Shown in pieces: positions 39,859 through 46,550 of a stretch of DNA of 46,550 nucleotides (position 1 is its first letter; the number at the start of each line of letters is the position of its first letter). Under the pieces are notes generated by a model that saw only the letters and a list, made by a program, of their open reading frames with translations, did not search any database and was not told the origin of the DNA. The translations under genes and the position numbers were made by a program. Source of the stretch: Anaerofustis stercorihominis (lineage in GTDB: Bacteria > Bacillota > Clostridia > Eubacteriales > Anaerofustaceae); the NCBI GenBank assembly GCA_015058295.1, contig SVCP01000010.1, positions 1-46,550 of the forward strand, given 5' to 3'.

Positions 39859-40226
39859 TACCATATGTATCTTTATATATTCTTAAAGAGCTGATGCTGA
39901 CGTAATATTATTAATCAGCCTGCAGGTCTATTATACCATATAATGCCCTGTTTAAAAAAAACGGGAGGTAAAGTTTGTGTAAAATGCATAAATATTATGC
40001 AAAGGAACATTTATGTATGTTTCATCAAATGATTTGCAATACAGAAGGGGTTTTATATGCCATTATTAAAAACTGATTAAATTCGTTGACAAAGTACATA
40101 TTGTCAGGTTAGTATAAGTATGTAAGGATAAACGCTTTGAATTATGAGGTGATCGTCAGGGAGAAGTTGATTTAATATAAATGGAGTCGGCAACCGTTAT
40201 TTGTGATTAAAAAGGAGAGACTTAGT
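39859..40226. other. Intergenic region between trkH and the lipoprotein pair
   Basis: AT-rich spacer between divergent units. A perfect -35 TTGACA (40086-40091) is followed at 18 bases by TAGTAT (40110-40115), the likely promoter of the lipoprotein genes. TGACAA (40087-40092) and TTGTCA (40101-40106) form an inverted repeat over the spacer, a possible operator. A short open frame of 30 codons (from ATG 39983) has no well-spaced binding site and is probably chance. Confidence 0.5.
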
Positions 40227-40838
40227 ATGAAGAAACAAGAATTCCCGATAATATGTGTATGTCTTGCTGTTGTTATGCTTTTGTGCCTGTGGGCATGTGC
40301 CGGTGATGTTACCCCCGAAGCGGTTAAAGTTCCGGAAGAAATATTCGGAGGAATAAAAATCGGCACGACGAAAGCAGAGATCCTCAACAGAAAAGCTCTC
40401 GGTACGCAGGTAAATCCCGTAAGTTATGTGATGCAATCAACAGAAGTGCCCCTTGCTTATGAGGAAGAGACCGAGACGGAAAATATGTATATCACATACA
40501 TATATCACCTTGACGGCATAGAGGATGATTCAAAGGTGGTGGCGTTGTGGACGAGATACAGGATAAAGAATCCTGTACAGGAGTATGACGTCTGGGATAT
40601 TAATTCCGTAATCAATACCCATCTTGATGAATTACTGATCAAACTGGAAAGTGAATGTTCTGTGGGAGAGGATGATATTAAATCTGCAGAAAGGTCTGAT
40701 GATTCTCCATGGGTGCAGAATATATGGGAAAGTGATGAGTATATCCTCAAAGTAAGCGGAGGTTATTACGAATACGAAGATACCTGCTGCAGCGTATTTA
40801 TTACATACGTAGAAACTTTGGCGGTGAAAGAGATATAG
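40227..40838 (+). CDS. Lipoprotein of unknown function, paralogue A
   Basis: A 203-residue protein with a lipoprotein signal peptide (lipobox LWAC, Cys24). The mature part begins AGDVTPEAVKVPEEIFGGIK, then IGTTKAEIL. The segment VPEEIFGGIKIGTTKAEI matches VPEEDFFKGAYLGMSEEEF in the next gene, so the two are paralogues. The 'G-x-T/S-x-x-E' turn recalls small outer-surface modules of the SmpA/PepSY-like type, but I cannot assign a family. AAAAAGGAGAGACTTAGT precedes ATG 40227. Confidence 0.75.
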   Translation: MKKQEFPIICVCLAVVMLLCLWACAGDVTPEAVKVPEEIFGGIKIGTTKAEILNRKALGTQVNPVSYVMQSTEVPLAYEEETETENMYITYIYHLDGIEDDSKVVALWTRYRIKNPVQEYDVWDINSVINTHLDELLIKLESECSVGEDDIKSAERSDDSPWVQNIWESDEYILKVSGGYYEYEDTCCSVFITYVETLAVKEI

Positions 40839-40878
40839 CCTCACATAAATCAGAGATGAAAACATCGGAGGATATGAC

Positions 40879-41481
40879 ATGAAAAGAAAAATTAGCCTGT
40901 TACTTATAACATTAATGATATTGTCCCTGCTCTGTGCCTGCGGAAAAGACGAGCCTGCGGTACTCAGGCCGTTTGAGGTGCCGGAGGAAGATTTCTTCAA
41001 AGGTGCATATCTCGGAATGAGCGAGGAGGAATTTGCCTTACTTTACACCGGTGCAGTAAAAGAGAACGATGATATTTACGGAACTCATCAATATTTCCTT
41101 GAAAACATCAATGACAACAACTTCTACAACGGAATATTTTACGGCTTCTATGATGGGAAACTTGCGAAAATGAGCTGCGGACACCGCATAAAGATGCTTG
41201 ATGGGCAGTTTACCGATGAAGAAATAAACGAAAATTTCAGATCAAGCGCAGAAGCATTTTTAGAGACATTTAAGGAAATATACTCCCTTGGCGATGATTA
41301 TGAAGGTTCTGTATTTGAAAATGTACCTGACTGGGACATTACATGGGTTTGTGACGGATACGAAGCAGATTTCAGGGCATTCAGAGATCATACTCAATTC
41401 GGTGTGTGGTCGTTTGATATGTACAGCGAGGAATATCTTGATATGATGCCTGAGGAGTGGCACGACATAAGAGGCAGATAA
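40879..41481 (+). CDS. Lipoprotein of unknown function, paralogue B
   Basis: A 200-residue protein with lipobox LCAC (Cys21) and an acidic, aromatic-rich mature part (for example NFYNGIFYGFYDGKLAKMSC; near the end WSFDMYSEEYLDMMPEEW). It shares the VPEE...G...G-x-S/T-x-x-E core with the upstream gene. CGGAGGATATGAC gives a strong start, 40 bases after the previous stop. Both would sit on the outer face of the membrane. Function is unknown; a sensor or binding role for a regulated surface process would be a guess. Confidence 0.75.
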   Translation: MKRKISLLLITLMILSLLCACGKDEPAVLRPFEVPEEDFFKGAYLGMSEEEFALLYTGAVKENDDIYGTHQYFLENINDNNFYNGIFYGFYDGKLAKMSCGHRIKMLDGQFTDEEINENFRSSAEAFLETFKEIYSLGDDYEGSVFENVPDWDITWVCDGYEADFRAFRDHTQFGVWSFDMYSEEYLDMMPEEWHDIRGR

Positions 41482-41496
41482 TTACATAGATAAAAC

Positions 41497-41531
41497 AAAA
41501 ACAGGCATCGGGAGCGATGCCTGTTTTATAA
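41497..41531. terminator. Bidirectional terminator between the lipoprotein pair and pnp
   Basis: AAAACAGGCATCG (41498-41510), loop GGAG, CGATGCCTGTTTT (41515-41527). T-rich tails lie on both sides (TTTTATAATT on plus, TTTTTGTTTT on minus). Confidence 0.85.
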
Positions 41532-41538
41532 TTAAAGA

Positions 41539-43707
41539 TTATTCGTTATCTTTTTTATTGTTGTTTTTGTTATTGTTTCTGTTACGGTTATTGTTACGGT
41601 TGTTGTTTTTCTTTTCAGCTTCCATTCCTTCCGGTACGGGGAGGAGTGCTTTTCTTGAGAGGTCGTATTTACCCTGTTTGATTTCGATAACTTTAGCTGT
41701 TGTGATATCGCCTACCTTGAGGTAATCTTCAACAACTTCAACTCTTTCGTGAGCGATCTTGGAGATGTGGATAAGACCTTCTTTTCCGCCCGGAAGTTCC
41801 ATGAATGCGCCGATGGGGAGGATTCTTGTGATCTTTCCTGTGTAGATATCGCCTACTTCGATTTCACGGATAATGTCTTCGATGATAGCTTTTGCTTTTT
41901 CAGCGCCTGCCATATCAACTGACATAATATAAACCATACCGTCATCTGTAATGTCGATTTTGACGCCTGTGTCAGCGATGATCTGGTTGATAACTTTTCC
42001 GCCTGTACCGATAACTTCGCGGATTTTGTCAACGGGGATCTGCATTGAGATAACTCTCGGAGCGTACGGAGACATTTCTGTTCTCGGTTCCGGAAGTGTT
42101 TCGAGCATTTTGCCCATAATGAACATTCTGCCTTCTTTTGCCTGATGGAGAGCCTGTGTGAGGATCTGTTCATCAATGCCGTGGATCTTGATGTCCATCT
42201 GGATTGCTGTGATACCTCTTGAAGTACCTGCTACCTTGAAGTCCATATCGCCATAGAAGTCTTCGAGACCCTGAATGTCAGAGAGAACAACTACGCTGTC
42301 TTCTTCTTTGATAAGACCCATTGCAATACCTGCAACGGCAGCCTTGATGGGTACACCTGCGTCCATGAGAGAAAGTGTTGAACCGCATACGCTTGCCTGG
42401 CTTGTTGAACCGTTTGAAGAAAGAACTTCACTTACAACACGGATAGTGTACGGGAATTCTTCAGCTGACGGGATTACCGGAAGGAGAGCTCTTTCAGCAA
42501 GAGCACCGTGGCCGATTTCTCTTCTTCCCGGTGAACGCAGAGCGCCTGTTTCGCCTGTTGAGTACGGCGGGAAGTTGTAGTGATGGATATATCTCTTTGA
42601 TTCTTCTTCGCCTACGCCGTCGAGAATCTGTTCTTCACGGAGCTGACCGAGTGTTACAGCACTGAGAACCTGAGTTTGTCCACGTGTGAATACTGCAGAA
42701 CCGTGAGCACGTCTGAGTCTGCCTGCTTCACATGTGATCTTACGGATTTCTGTGATCTTTCTGCCGTCAGGACGTACGTTTTCGAATGTGATCATATTTC
42801 TGATGAGCTTTTTAAGAGCTTTTGTGAATACTTCATCGATATCCATTGCATTTTCCGGATATTCTTCGATAAACATTTCTTTTACTTCTGCTCTTGCAGC
42901 ATCGATAAGGTCGTTACGGAGAACTTTGTCGTCTGTTACGATAACTTCCTTGAGTTTGTCGTATGATACGGGGAATACCTTTTCTTCGATTTCAGCGAGG
43001 GGACGGTAATAAGGAATGTCAGCTTTTTCTTTGCCTACTGCAGCAACAACTTCTTTCTGCAGCTGAATAAGGGGCTGAAGTTCCTGCTGTGCGAAGAGGA
43101 TAGCCTTGATCATTGTTTCTTCGTCAACCTCGTTGGCACCTGCTTCTACCATGAGAACTGCATCTTCCGTACCTGCAACTGTGAGGTCAAGAGCGCTTAC
43201 TTCTCTCTGTGCGCTTGTGGGGTTAACAACAAACTGTCCGTCAACAAGGCCGATGTTTACTGCTGCAACAGGGCCGTCAAAGGGAATGTCTGAAATGCAT
43301 ACTGCGAGAGAGCATCCGAAAAGTGCTGCGATTTCAGGTGCGTTATCATGGTCAACACTCATTACTGTTGCGATTACCTGAACATCATTACGGCAGCCTT
43401 TGTCGAAGAGCGGACGAAGGGCACGGTCGATAAGTCTTGAATGAAGTGTAGCCTGTTCGCTTGCTTTACCTTCTCTTTTGAGGAATCCGCCCGGGATCTT
43501 ACCTACAGAGTAGAGCTTTTCTTCGTAGTTTACGCTGAGGGGGAAGAAGTCTGCGTTTGACTTCGGTTCTTTTGACATACAAGCTGTGATGAGGATCTGT
43601 GTGTCGCCATAGCTTACGAATGCGCTTCCGTTTGTCTGCTGTGCGAGAGTACCTGTTTCAACTGTTACTTCTCTGCCTGCGAGCATAGTTTTGAAAATCT
43701 GTGTCAT
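41539..43707 (-). CDS. pnp: Polynucleotide phosphorylase
   Basis: A 722-residue protein: two RNase PH domains (the second with FPPYSTGETGALRSPGRREI, GHGALAERAL and the phosphate-binding SNGSTSQAS near 437), then KH (PVDKIREVIGTGGKVINQI) and S1 (GDIYTGKITRILPIGAFMEL) RNA-binding domains. It degrades RNA 3' to 5' with phosphate and can add tails. The C-terminus is an Asn/Lys/Arg-only tail (KNNNRNNNRNRNNNKNNNKK), longer than in model species. CGGAGGTAAAA precedes the ATG. It follows rpsO, as in most Bacillota. Confidence 0.97.
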   Translation of the reverse strand: MTQIFKTMLAGREVTVETGTLAQQTNGSAFVSYGDTQILITACMSKEPKSNADFFPLSVNYEEKLYSVGKIPGGFLKREGKASEQATLHSRLIDRALRPLFDKGCRNDVQVIATVMSVDHDNAPEIAALFGCSLAVCISDIPFDGPVAAVNIGLVDGQFVVNPTSAQREVSALDLTVAGTEDAVLMVEAGANEVDEETMIKAILFAQQELQPLIQLQKEVVAAVGKEKADIPYYRPLAEIEEKVFPVSYDKLKEVIVTDDKVLRNDLIDAARAEVKEMFIEEYPENAMDIDEVFTKALKKLIRNMITFENVRPDGRKITEIRKITCEAGRLRRAHGSAVFTRGQTQVLSAVTLGQLREEQILDGVGEEESKRYIHHYNFPPYSTGETGALRSPGRREIGHGALAERALLPVIPSAEEFPYTIRVVSEVLSSNGSTSQASVCGSTLSLMDAGVPIKAAVAGIAMGLIKEEDSVVVLSDIQGLEDFYGDMDFKVAGTSRGITAIQMDIKIHGIDEQILTQALHQAKEGRMFIMGKMLETLPEPRTEMSPYAPRVISMQIPVDKIREVIGTGGKVINQIIADTGVKIDITDDGMVYIMSVDMAGAEKAKAIIEDIIREIEVGDIYTGKITRILPIGAFMELPGGKEGLIHISKIAHERVEVVEDYLKVGDITTAKVIEIKQGKYDLSRKALLPVPEGMEAEKKNNNRNNNRNRNNNKNNNKKDNE

Positions 43708-43851
43708 TTTTACCTCCGTTATTTTATGAGCACCGCATCATCCGTAAAGATTCATATTCCGTGACTGAATTGACTAACCACCGAATATAAACCCTCCGGA
43801 ATCTGAGGTGTCTTTAAATGAATTTAAACGTTGAGAAATATACTCAATATT

Positions 43852-43887
43852 AAAAAAGGCGGAAAACAAGGATATTGTGATCCGCCT
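43852..43887 (-). terminator. Hairpin terminator/attenuator between rpsO and pnp
   Basis: On the minus strand AGGCGGA (43887-43881) and TCCGCCT (43863-43857) form a stem with a long loop, followed by a T run (plus A run 43852-43857). It probably lets rpsO be transcribed in excess over pnp. Confidence 0.65.
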
Positions 43888-43894
43888 CGGTAGA

Positions 43895-44164
43895 CTACTT
43901 TCTGAGTCCGAGCTGAGCGATAAGTGCTCTGTATTTTTCGATGTCTTTTTCCATCAGATAGTCAAGAAGTCTTCTTCTTTTACCTACCATTTTAAGAAGG
44001 CCTCTTCTTGAGTGGTGGTCTTTTTTGTTAGCTTTAAGATGTTCGTTAAGGTGGTTGATTCTTTCTGTAAGAATAGCAACCTGTACTTCTGCAGAACCTG
44101 TATCTTTGTCATGGTGCTGATACGGCTGCATAACAGCGAGTTTTTCTTCTTTGTTAAGATGCAT
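43895..44164 (-). CDS. rpsO: 30S ribosomal protein S15
   Basis: An 89-residue protein, exactly the usual S15 length, starting [20 protein letters not shown]. The conserved [16 protein letters not shown] and [20 protein letters not shown] segments bind 16S rRNA. ATG 44164 is used, with GGAGGAAATACA upstream; the frame stays open further upstream but is not S15. It is the first gene of the rpsO-pnp unit, with a strong promoter at 44272-44244. Confidence 0.97.
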   Translation of the reverse strand: MHLNKEEKLAVMQPYQHHDKDTGSAEVQVAILTERINHLNEHLKANKKDHHSRRGLLKMVGKRRRLLDYLMEKDIEKYRALIAQLGLRK

Positions 44165-44243
44165 TGTATTTCCTCCGATATTTATTCCTCTGCCCCTGCC
44201 ATACGTCGGAAAACTCGTAAAGCAGAGTTCAGGGCACTCAAAT

Positions 44244-44272
44244 ATTATAACACCAAAAACAGCCTTTGTAAA
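44244..44272 (-). promoter_or_regulatory. Promoter of rpsO
   Basis: Minus strand: TTTACA (44272-44267), 17-base spacer, TATAAT (44249-44244). The leader is about 73 bases long. Confidence 0.75.
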
Positions 44273-44440
44273 CATTTTTTTATGAAAACAAGGGATTTTT
44301 TGCACTTTATAACACTGATGTGTGTATTATATCACATATATTTGCGGTTGTATACAGTAAGTTGTCTGATTCATGTATGGAAAGTAACCGGCTTTGATAC
44401 GGATCTTCCTGTTAATATTTCACAGATGTTTACTTCGTCG

Positions 44441-44523
44441 ATCCCTCCCTGCAAAATCGTGGATTTTGCTTCCCTCCCTTTTTCGCAAGGGAGGGCTTAA
44501 AAGGCCCCTTTGTGCAAAGGGGG
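44441..44523. repeat. TCCCTCC-type hairpin repeat (family A)
   Basis: ATCCCTCCCT, hairpin GCAAAATC-GTG-GATTTTGC (the same arms as in 18945-19000), CCTCCCTTTTTCGCAAGGGAGG, then a further hairpin GCCCCTTTGTGCAAAGGGGGC-like (44503-44523). Non-coding. Confidence 0.7.
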
Positions 44524-44615
44524 CAGAATAGCGACATGGTGCTGTTCGGGGGATTGTTTTATGTGTAATGGCTTATGGAAAAAATTATGTTGTTGTGATT
44601 CGTATTCGTATGCAA

Positions 44616-44775
44616 CCCCTCTCAGTCAGCTTGCGCTGACAGCTCTCCCGCATCGAAACATCTTTGATTTCTCTCGAAAGCACTTTACAGCACTTTCTCG
44701 TTCCATAAAGCCGTTTCTCCTTCATCGCGGAAATATGATTTCCGCGAGTTTGCCTGCTTTGCAGGCGATTTGCGT
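44616..44775. repeat. Hairpin array with a family B unit
   Basis: 44616-44649 is CCCTCTCA, hairpin GTCAGC-TTGC-GCTGAC, AGCTCTCCC, closely matching 19378-19411. Further hairpins follow: TCGCGGAAAT-ATG-ATTTCCGCGA and GCCTGC-TTT-GCAGGC. The whole 44300-45250 gap holds only repeats and hairpins, with no credible gene. Confidence 0.65.
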
Positions 44776-44945
44776 TTTCAGGACGAGGCAATTAATGTTT
44801 CACGCAAAGAACACATAAATTTAATGATTTTCTAATGATCTGTTAATGTTCTTCTCATAATTATGCTTTATTATATGACTGTAAACGTAAGTTGCGTTTA
44901 TATCCAATATGCGACTCCTAAATTCATACACTTTTTACAAAACGG

Positions 44946-44979
44946 AAAATACGGCTCAGTAGGGAGGGCCGTATTTTTC
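44946..44979 (+). terminator. Orphan plus-strand terminator
   Basis: AAAATACGGC (44946-44955) pairs with GCCGTATTTT (44968-44977), followed by more T. No plus-strand gene precedes it, so it may end a small RNA: a hairpin TAAACG-TAAGTTG-CGTTTA lies upstream at 44882-44900. Confidence 0.6.
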
Positions 44980-44995
44980 TGTTTATCATTAAAAT

Positions 44996-45106
44996 CGCCG
45001 CAGGCGGCGGTGCCGGCAAGGCGTATACGCAGCTTGTCTGCGTAACAGCCTGCGCAGCAGGCAGCGCGACGCGCAGCGTCGCAGGAAAAGGGCGGGAGGG
45101 TGGGGG
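44996..45106. repeat. Hairpin repeat with G-quadruplex tail (family C, copy 3)
   Basis: Hairpins CGCCGC-AG-GCGGCG (44996-45009), ACGCAG-CTTGT-CTGCGT (45027-45043), GCCTGC-GCA-GCAGGC (45048-45062) and GCGACGC-GCA-GCGTCGC (45066-45082), then GGGCGGGAGGGTGGGGG (45090-45106). The tail is the same 16 bases as in copy 2, and the next bases (TTTTC, TAAACACAAG) also match copy 2's flank. All three copies have the G strand on plus. Confidence 0.8.
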
Positions 45107-45251
45107 AGTTTTCTTAAACACAAGAAGAAGTAAAAATCAAAATACGGTATCAGTGATAGTTATTTTCTCAACTTGCGTAAACCGAAGACGGCATTTTATT
45201 CAGATAACAAGACATATGGCAGGCAGGTACATAAGCTTTCCGGCATAATAC

Positions 45252-45277
45252 AAAAGCTCACCTTGCGGTGAGCTTAT
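45252..45277 (-). terminator. Terminator of the rlmB-Smr operon
   Basis: AAGCTCACC (45254-45262), loop TTGC, GGTGAGCTT (45267-45275). The minus-strand tail is TTTTG, so it is moderate. Confidence 0.65.
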
Positions 45278-45279
45278 AT

Positions 45280-45651
45280 TTATTTCTTCTTTAACTGTAA
45301 TATGGTTATGCCCTGGTTGAGGGAATAAATTTTCTTTTTAAGACGCTTATGACGGAATTCGTGCTTGATGTAATTTTTGATGGCGTTTCCCGAATGATAC
45401 CCGTGAATGACGTGAACTTCGTCCACATCCTTACCCACAAAACTCAGAAAATTGTCAAGCTCGATTATGGCATCGTCATATGTATAGCCGTGAAGGTCCA
45501 GCTCTTCCACTTTTGCGATGGTGCCGTCATCATTCAGCGGCTGATTTATGCCCAGAAGTTCATCGATGCGTTTTGCGGTGGTAAATCCCGTATTCGGTGA
45601 GGGATTCTCCGGCGGAAGCATCTTCTTTGAGCCGTTGCGTGCCTTTTTCAT
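45280..45651 (-). CDS. Stand-alone Smr-domain protein
   Basis: A 123-residue protein. The Smr (small MutS-related) domain fills the C-terminal two thirds: LDLHGYTYDDAIIELDNFL near 52-70 and VIHGYHSGNAIKNYIKHEF near 81-99. Smr domains nick or cleave nucleic acid, in MutS2 at stalled or collided ribosomes. The first 45 residues are basic and probably disordered. The ATG overlaps the rlmB stop by one base (TAATG), so it is translationally coupled to rlmB, which suggests an RNA-related job. There is no separate ribosome binding site. Confidence 0.85.
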   Translation of the reverse strand: MKKARNGSKKMLPPENPSPNTGFTTAKRIDELLGINQPLNDDGTIAKVEELDLHGYTYDDAIIELDNFLSFVGKDVDEVHVIHGYHSGNAIKNYIKHEFRHKRLKKKIYSLNQGITILQLKKK

Positions 45652-46550
45652 TACTTTCTGTATTTTACGGCTTCGAACATAACTATTCCCGCCGCAACGG
45701 AAGCATTAAGACTGTCGATGTTGCCTTTGATGGGGATAGTTGCCACAAAGTCGCATTTTTCCTTTACAAGTCTGCCTACGCCTTCGCCTTCCGCTCCGAT
45801 GATGAGAAGAAGAGGCATGTCGTAGTCGATTTCTGTGTAGTTTGTTCCGTCCATATCACAGCATACGGCGAAGAGTCCTTCTTTTTTCAGAAGATCAATT
45901 GTCTGGTTGAGGTTTGCAACCTGTGCGATGGGAAGGTATTCAACGCTTCCTGCAGATGATTTGAATACGCCTTCTGAGATAAGTGCGCTGCGGCGTTTTG
46001 ATATTACCACACCGTGGGCACCTGCACAGTATGCACTTCTGATGATGGCACCTGCATTATGCGGGTCTGTGATGCCGTCAAGCATGATAATGAAGGGCTT
46101 TTCGTTTTTATCCCTTGCGGCATTGAGAATATCTTCAACGGAAACAAACTCAACAGGGGAACATACAGCCACAACACCCTGATGATTTCCGTTGTTTGTG
46201 AAATAATCAAGCTTTCTGCGGTCTGTATATGAAATATTGATGCCTCTGTCTTTCGCCATAGCGACGATAAGGGTGAGTGTGTGGTCTGTTTCGCCTTTTG
46301 CAATATAGAGCTTGTTGATGTTTCTTTCTGCCTTGAGAGCTTCTCTTACAGCGTTTCTGCCGAATACTTTGTTGTACTGTTCGTAGCTTTCGGAATTGAA
46401 TTTGTCGTACTCTTCGTAGCTTGCGAACTTCTGCGGTCTTTCCTGCGGTTTTCTTGCGGGGCGTTCATTTTTTCTTTCAGGTCTGTTGTCCTTTGCAAAA
46501 GAACGTTCCCTGCGGTCATTGTTTCTTCTTTCTCCGTCATTGCGGTCGTT
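45651..46550 (-). CDS. rlmB: 23S rRNA (guanosine-2'-O-)-methyltransferase RlmB (5' end outside window)
   Basis: The frame is open from the window end (46550) to TAA at 45653-45651, 299 residues. The conserved part starts VFGRNAVREALKAERNINKL, then the SPOUT domain: DGITDPHNAGAIIRSAYCAG, IIGAEGEGVGRLV and IPIKGNIDSLNASVAAGIVM. RlmB methylates G2251 (E. coli numbering) in the 23S peptidyl-transferase region. Ahead of the core is a low-complexity extension rich in Asn, Asp, Arg and Lys, with aromatic repeats SYEEYDKFNS and SYEQYNKVFG; it continues off the window. An internal ATG at 46259 would remove conserved sequence and is not the start. Confidence 0.92.
   Translation of the reverse strand, partial: NDRNDGERRNNDRRERSFAKDNRPERKNERPARKPQERPQKFASYEEYDKFNSESYEQYNKVFGRNAVREALKAERNINKLYIAKGETDHTLTLIVAMAKDRGINISYTDRRKLDYFTNNGNHQGVVAVCSPVEFVSVEDILNAARDKNEKPFIIMLDGITDPHNAGAIIRSAYCAGAHGVVISKRRSALISEGVFKSSAGSVEYLPIAQVANLNQTIDLLKKEGLFAVCCDMDGTNYTEIDYDMPLLLIIGAEGEGVGRLVKEKCDFVATIPIKGNIDSLNASVAAGIVMFEAVKYRK

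Noticed and set aside
44012-44500. Plus-strand open frame opposite rpsO
   Set aside because: It lies on the opposite strand of a certain gene, continues into a hairpin repeat and lacks a ribosome binding site.
44616-44818. Open frames in the repeat array
   Set aside because: Arrays of perfect hairpins produce chance frames on both strands; no start signal is present.

Overview
The window is a stretch of bacterial chromosome, about 43-45 % GC by eye, with short intergenic gaps, strong GGAGG-type ribosome binding sites and sigma-A-type promoters. Gene content and order (infB-rbfA-nrnA-truB-ribF; rpsO-pnp; a fused secDF; a Gx-transporter; an RACo-like corrinoid activator; DUF2284 proteins; a choloylglycine hydrolase; SipW-type surface proteins) fit an anaerobic, probably gut-dwelling member of the Clostridia (Bacillota). 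The exact genus cannot be read from the sequence. No rRNA, tRNA or CRISPR array was seen.

Layout. 1-6155: translation and RNA housekeeping genes (end of infB, rbfA, nrnA, truB, ribF, alaS). 6160-10352: a hairpin/G-quadruplex repeat, a small membrane peptide, a GNAT acetyltransferase, a decayed secreted-protein gene behind a HEAT-like anchored protein, and a UroD-family methyltransferase. 10532-15346: a YrzE-like membrane protein, secDF, small unknowns (one an extremely basic 55-residue peptide), an esterase and a Gx transporter. 15531-17895: a polar amino acid ABC transporter. 18008-27631: a tyrosine recombinase, a putative invertible promoter segment set among hairpin repeats, then a seven-gene surface-fibre operon. 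27736-36689: an AP2-domain protein, a nitroreductase, an RACo-like protein, two DUF2284 proteins, a hydantoinase/oxoprolinase, a bile-salt-hydrolase-family enzyme and methylglyoxal synthase. 37055-39823 (minus): an rRNA methyltransferase and a Trk/Ktr potassium uptake pair. 40227-41481: two paralogous lipoproteins. 41539-46550 (minus): pnp, rpsO, a repeat-rich gap, an Smr protein and rlmB running off the window end.

The most interesting part is 18008-27631. Two exact 22-bp inverted repeats (19010-19031 and 19291-19312), each itself palindromic with an asymmetric TCAC/GTGA centre, bound a 259-bp segment. The best promoter found in that gap (TTGCAT, 17 bp, TATACT) lies inside the segment and points away from the surface operon. 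Inverting the segment would place it about 230 bp upstream of the first surface gene, reading into it. A complete tyrosine recombinase gene lies immediately upstream. Together this looks like a phase-variation switch, presently OFF, for a fibre built of five SipW-type (TasA/camelysin-like) proteins, a 1188-residue isopeptide-type adhesin and a sortase-anchored protein. This is inference from sequence only.

A second theme is dispersed intergenic repeats. One family joins perfect hairpins to a G-rich tail matching a very stable G-quadruplex (GGGCGGGAGGGTGGGG). Another is made of TCCCTCC-type hairpin units.
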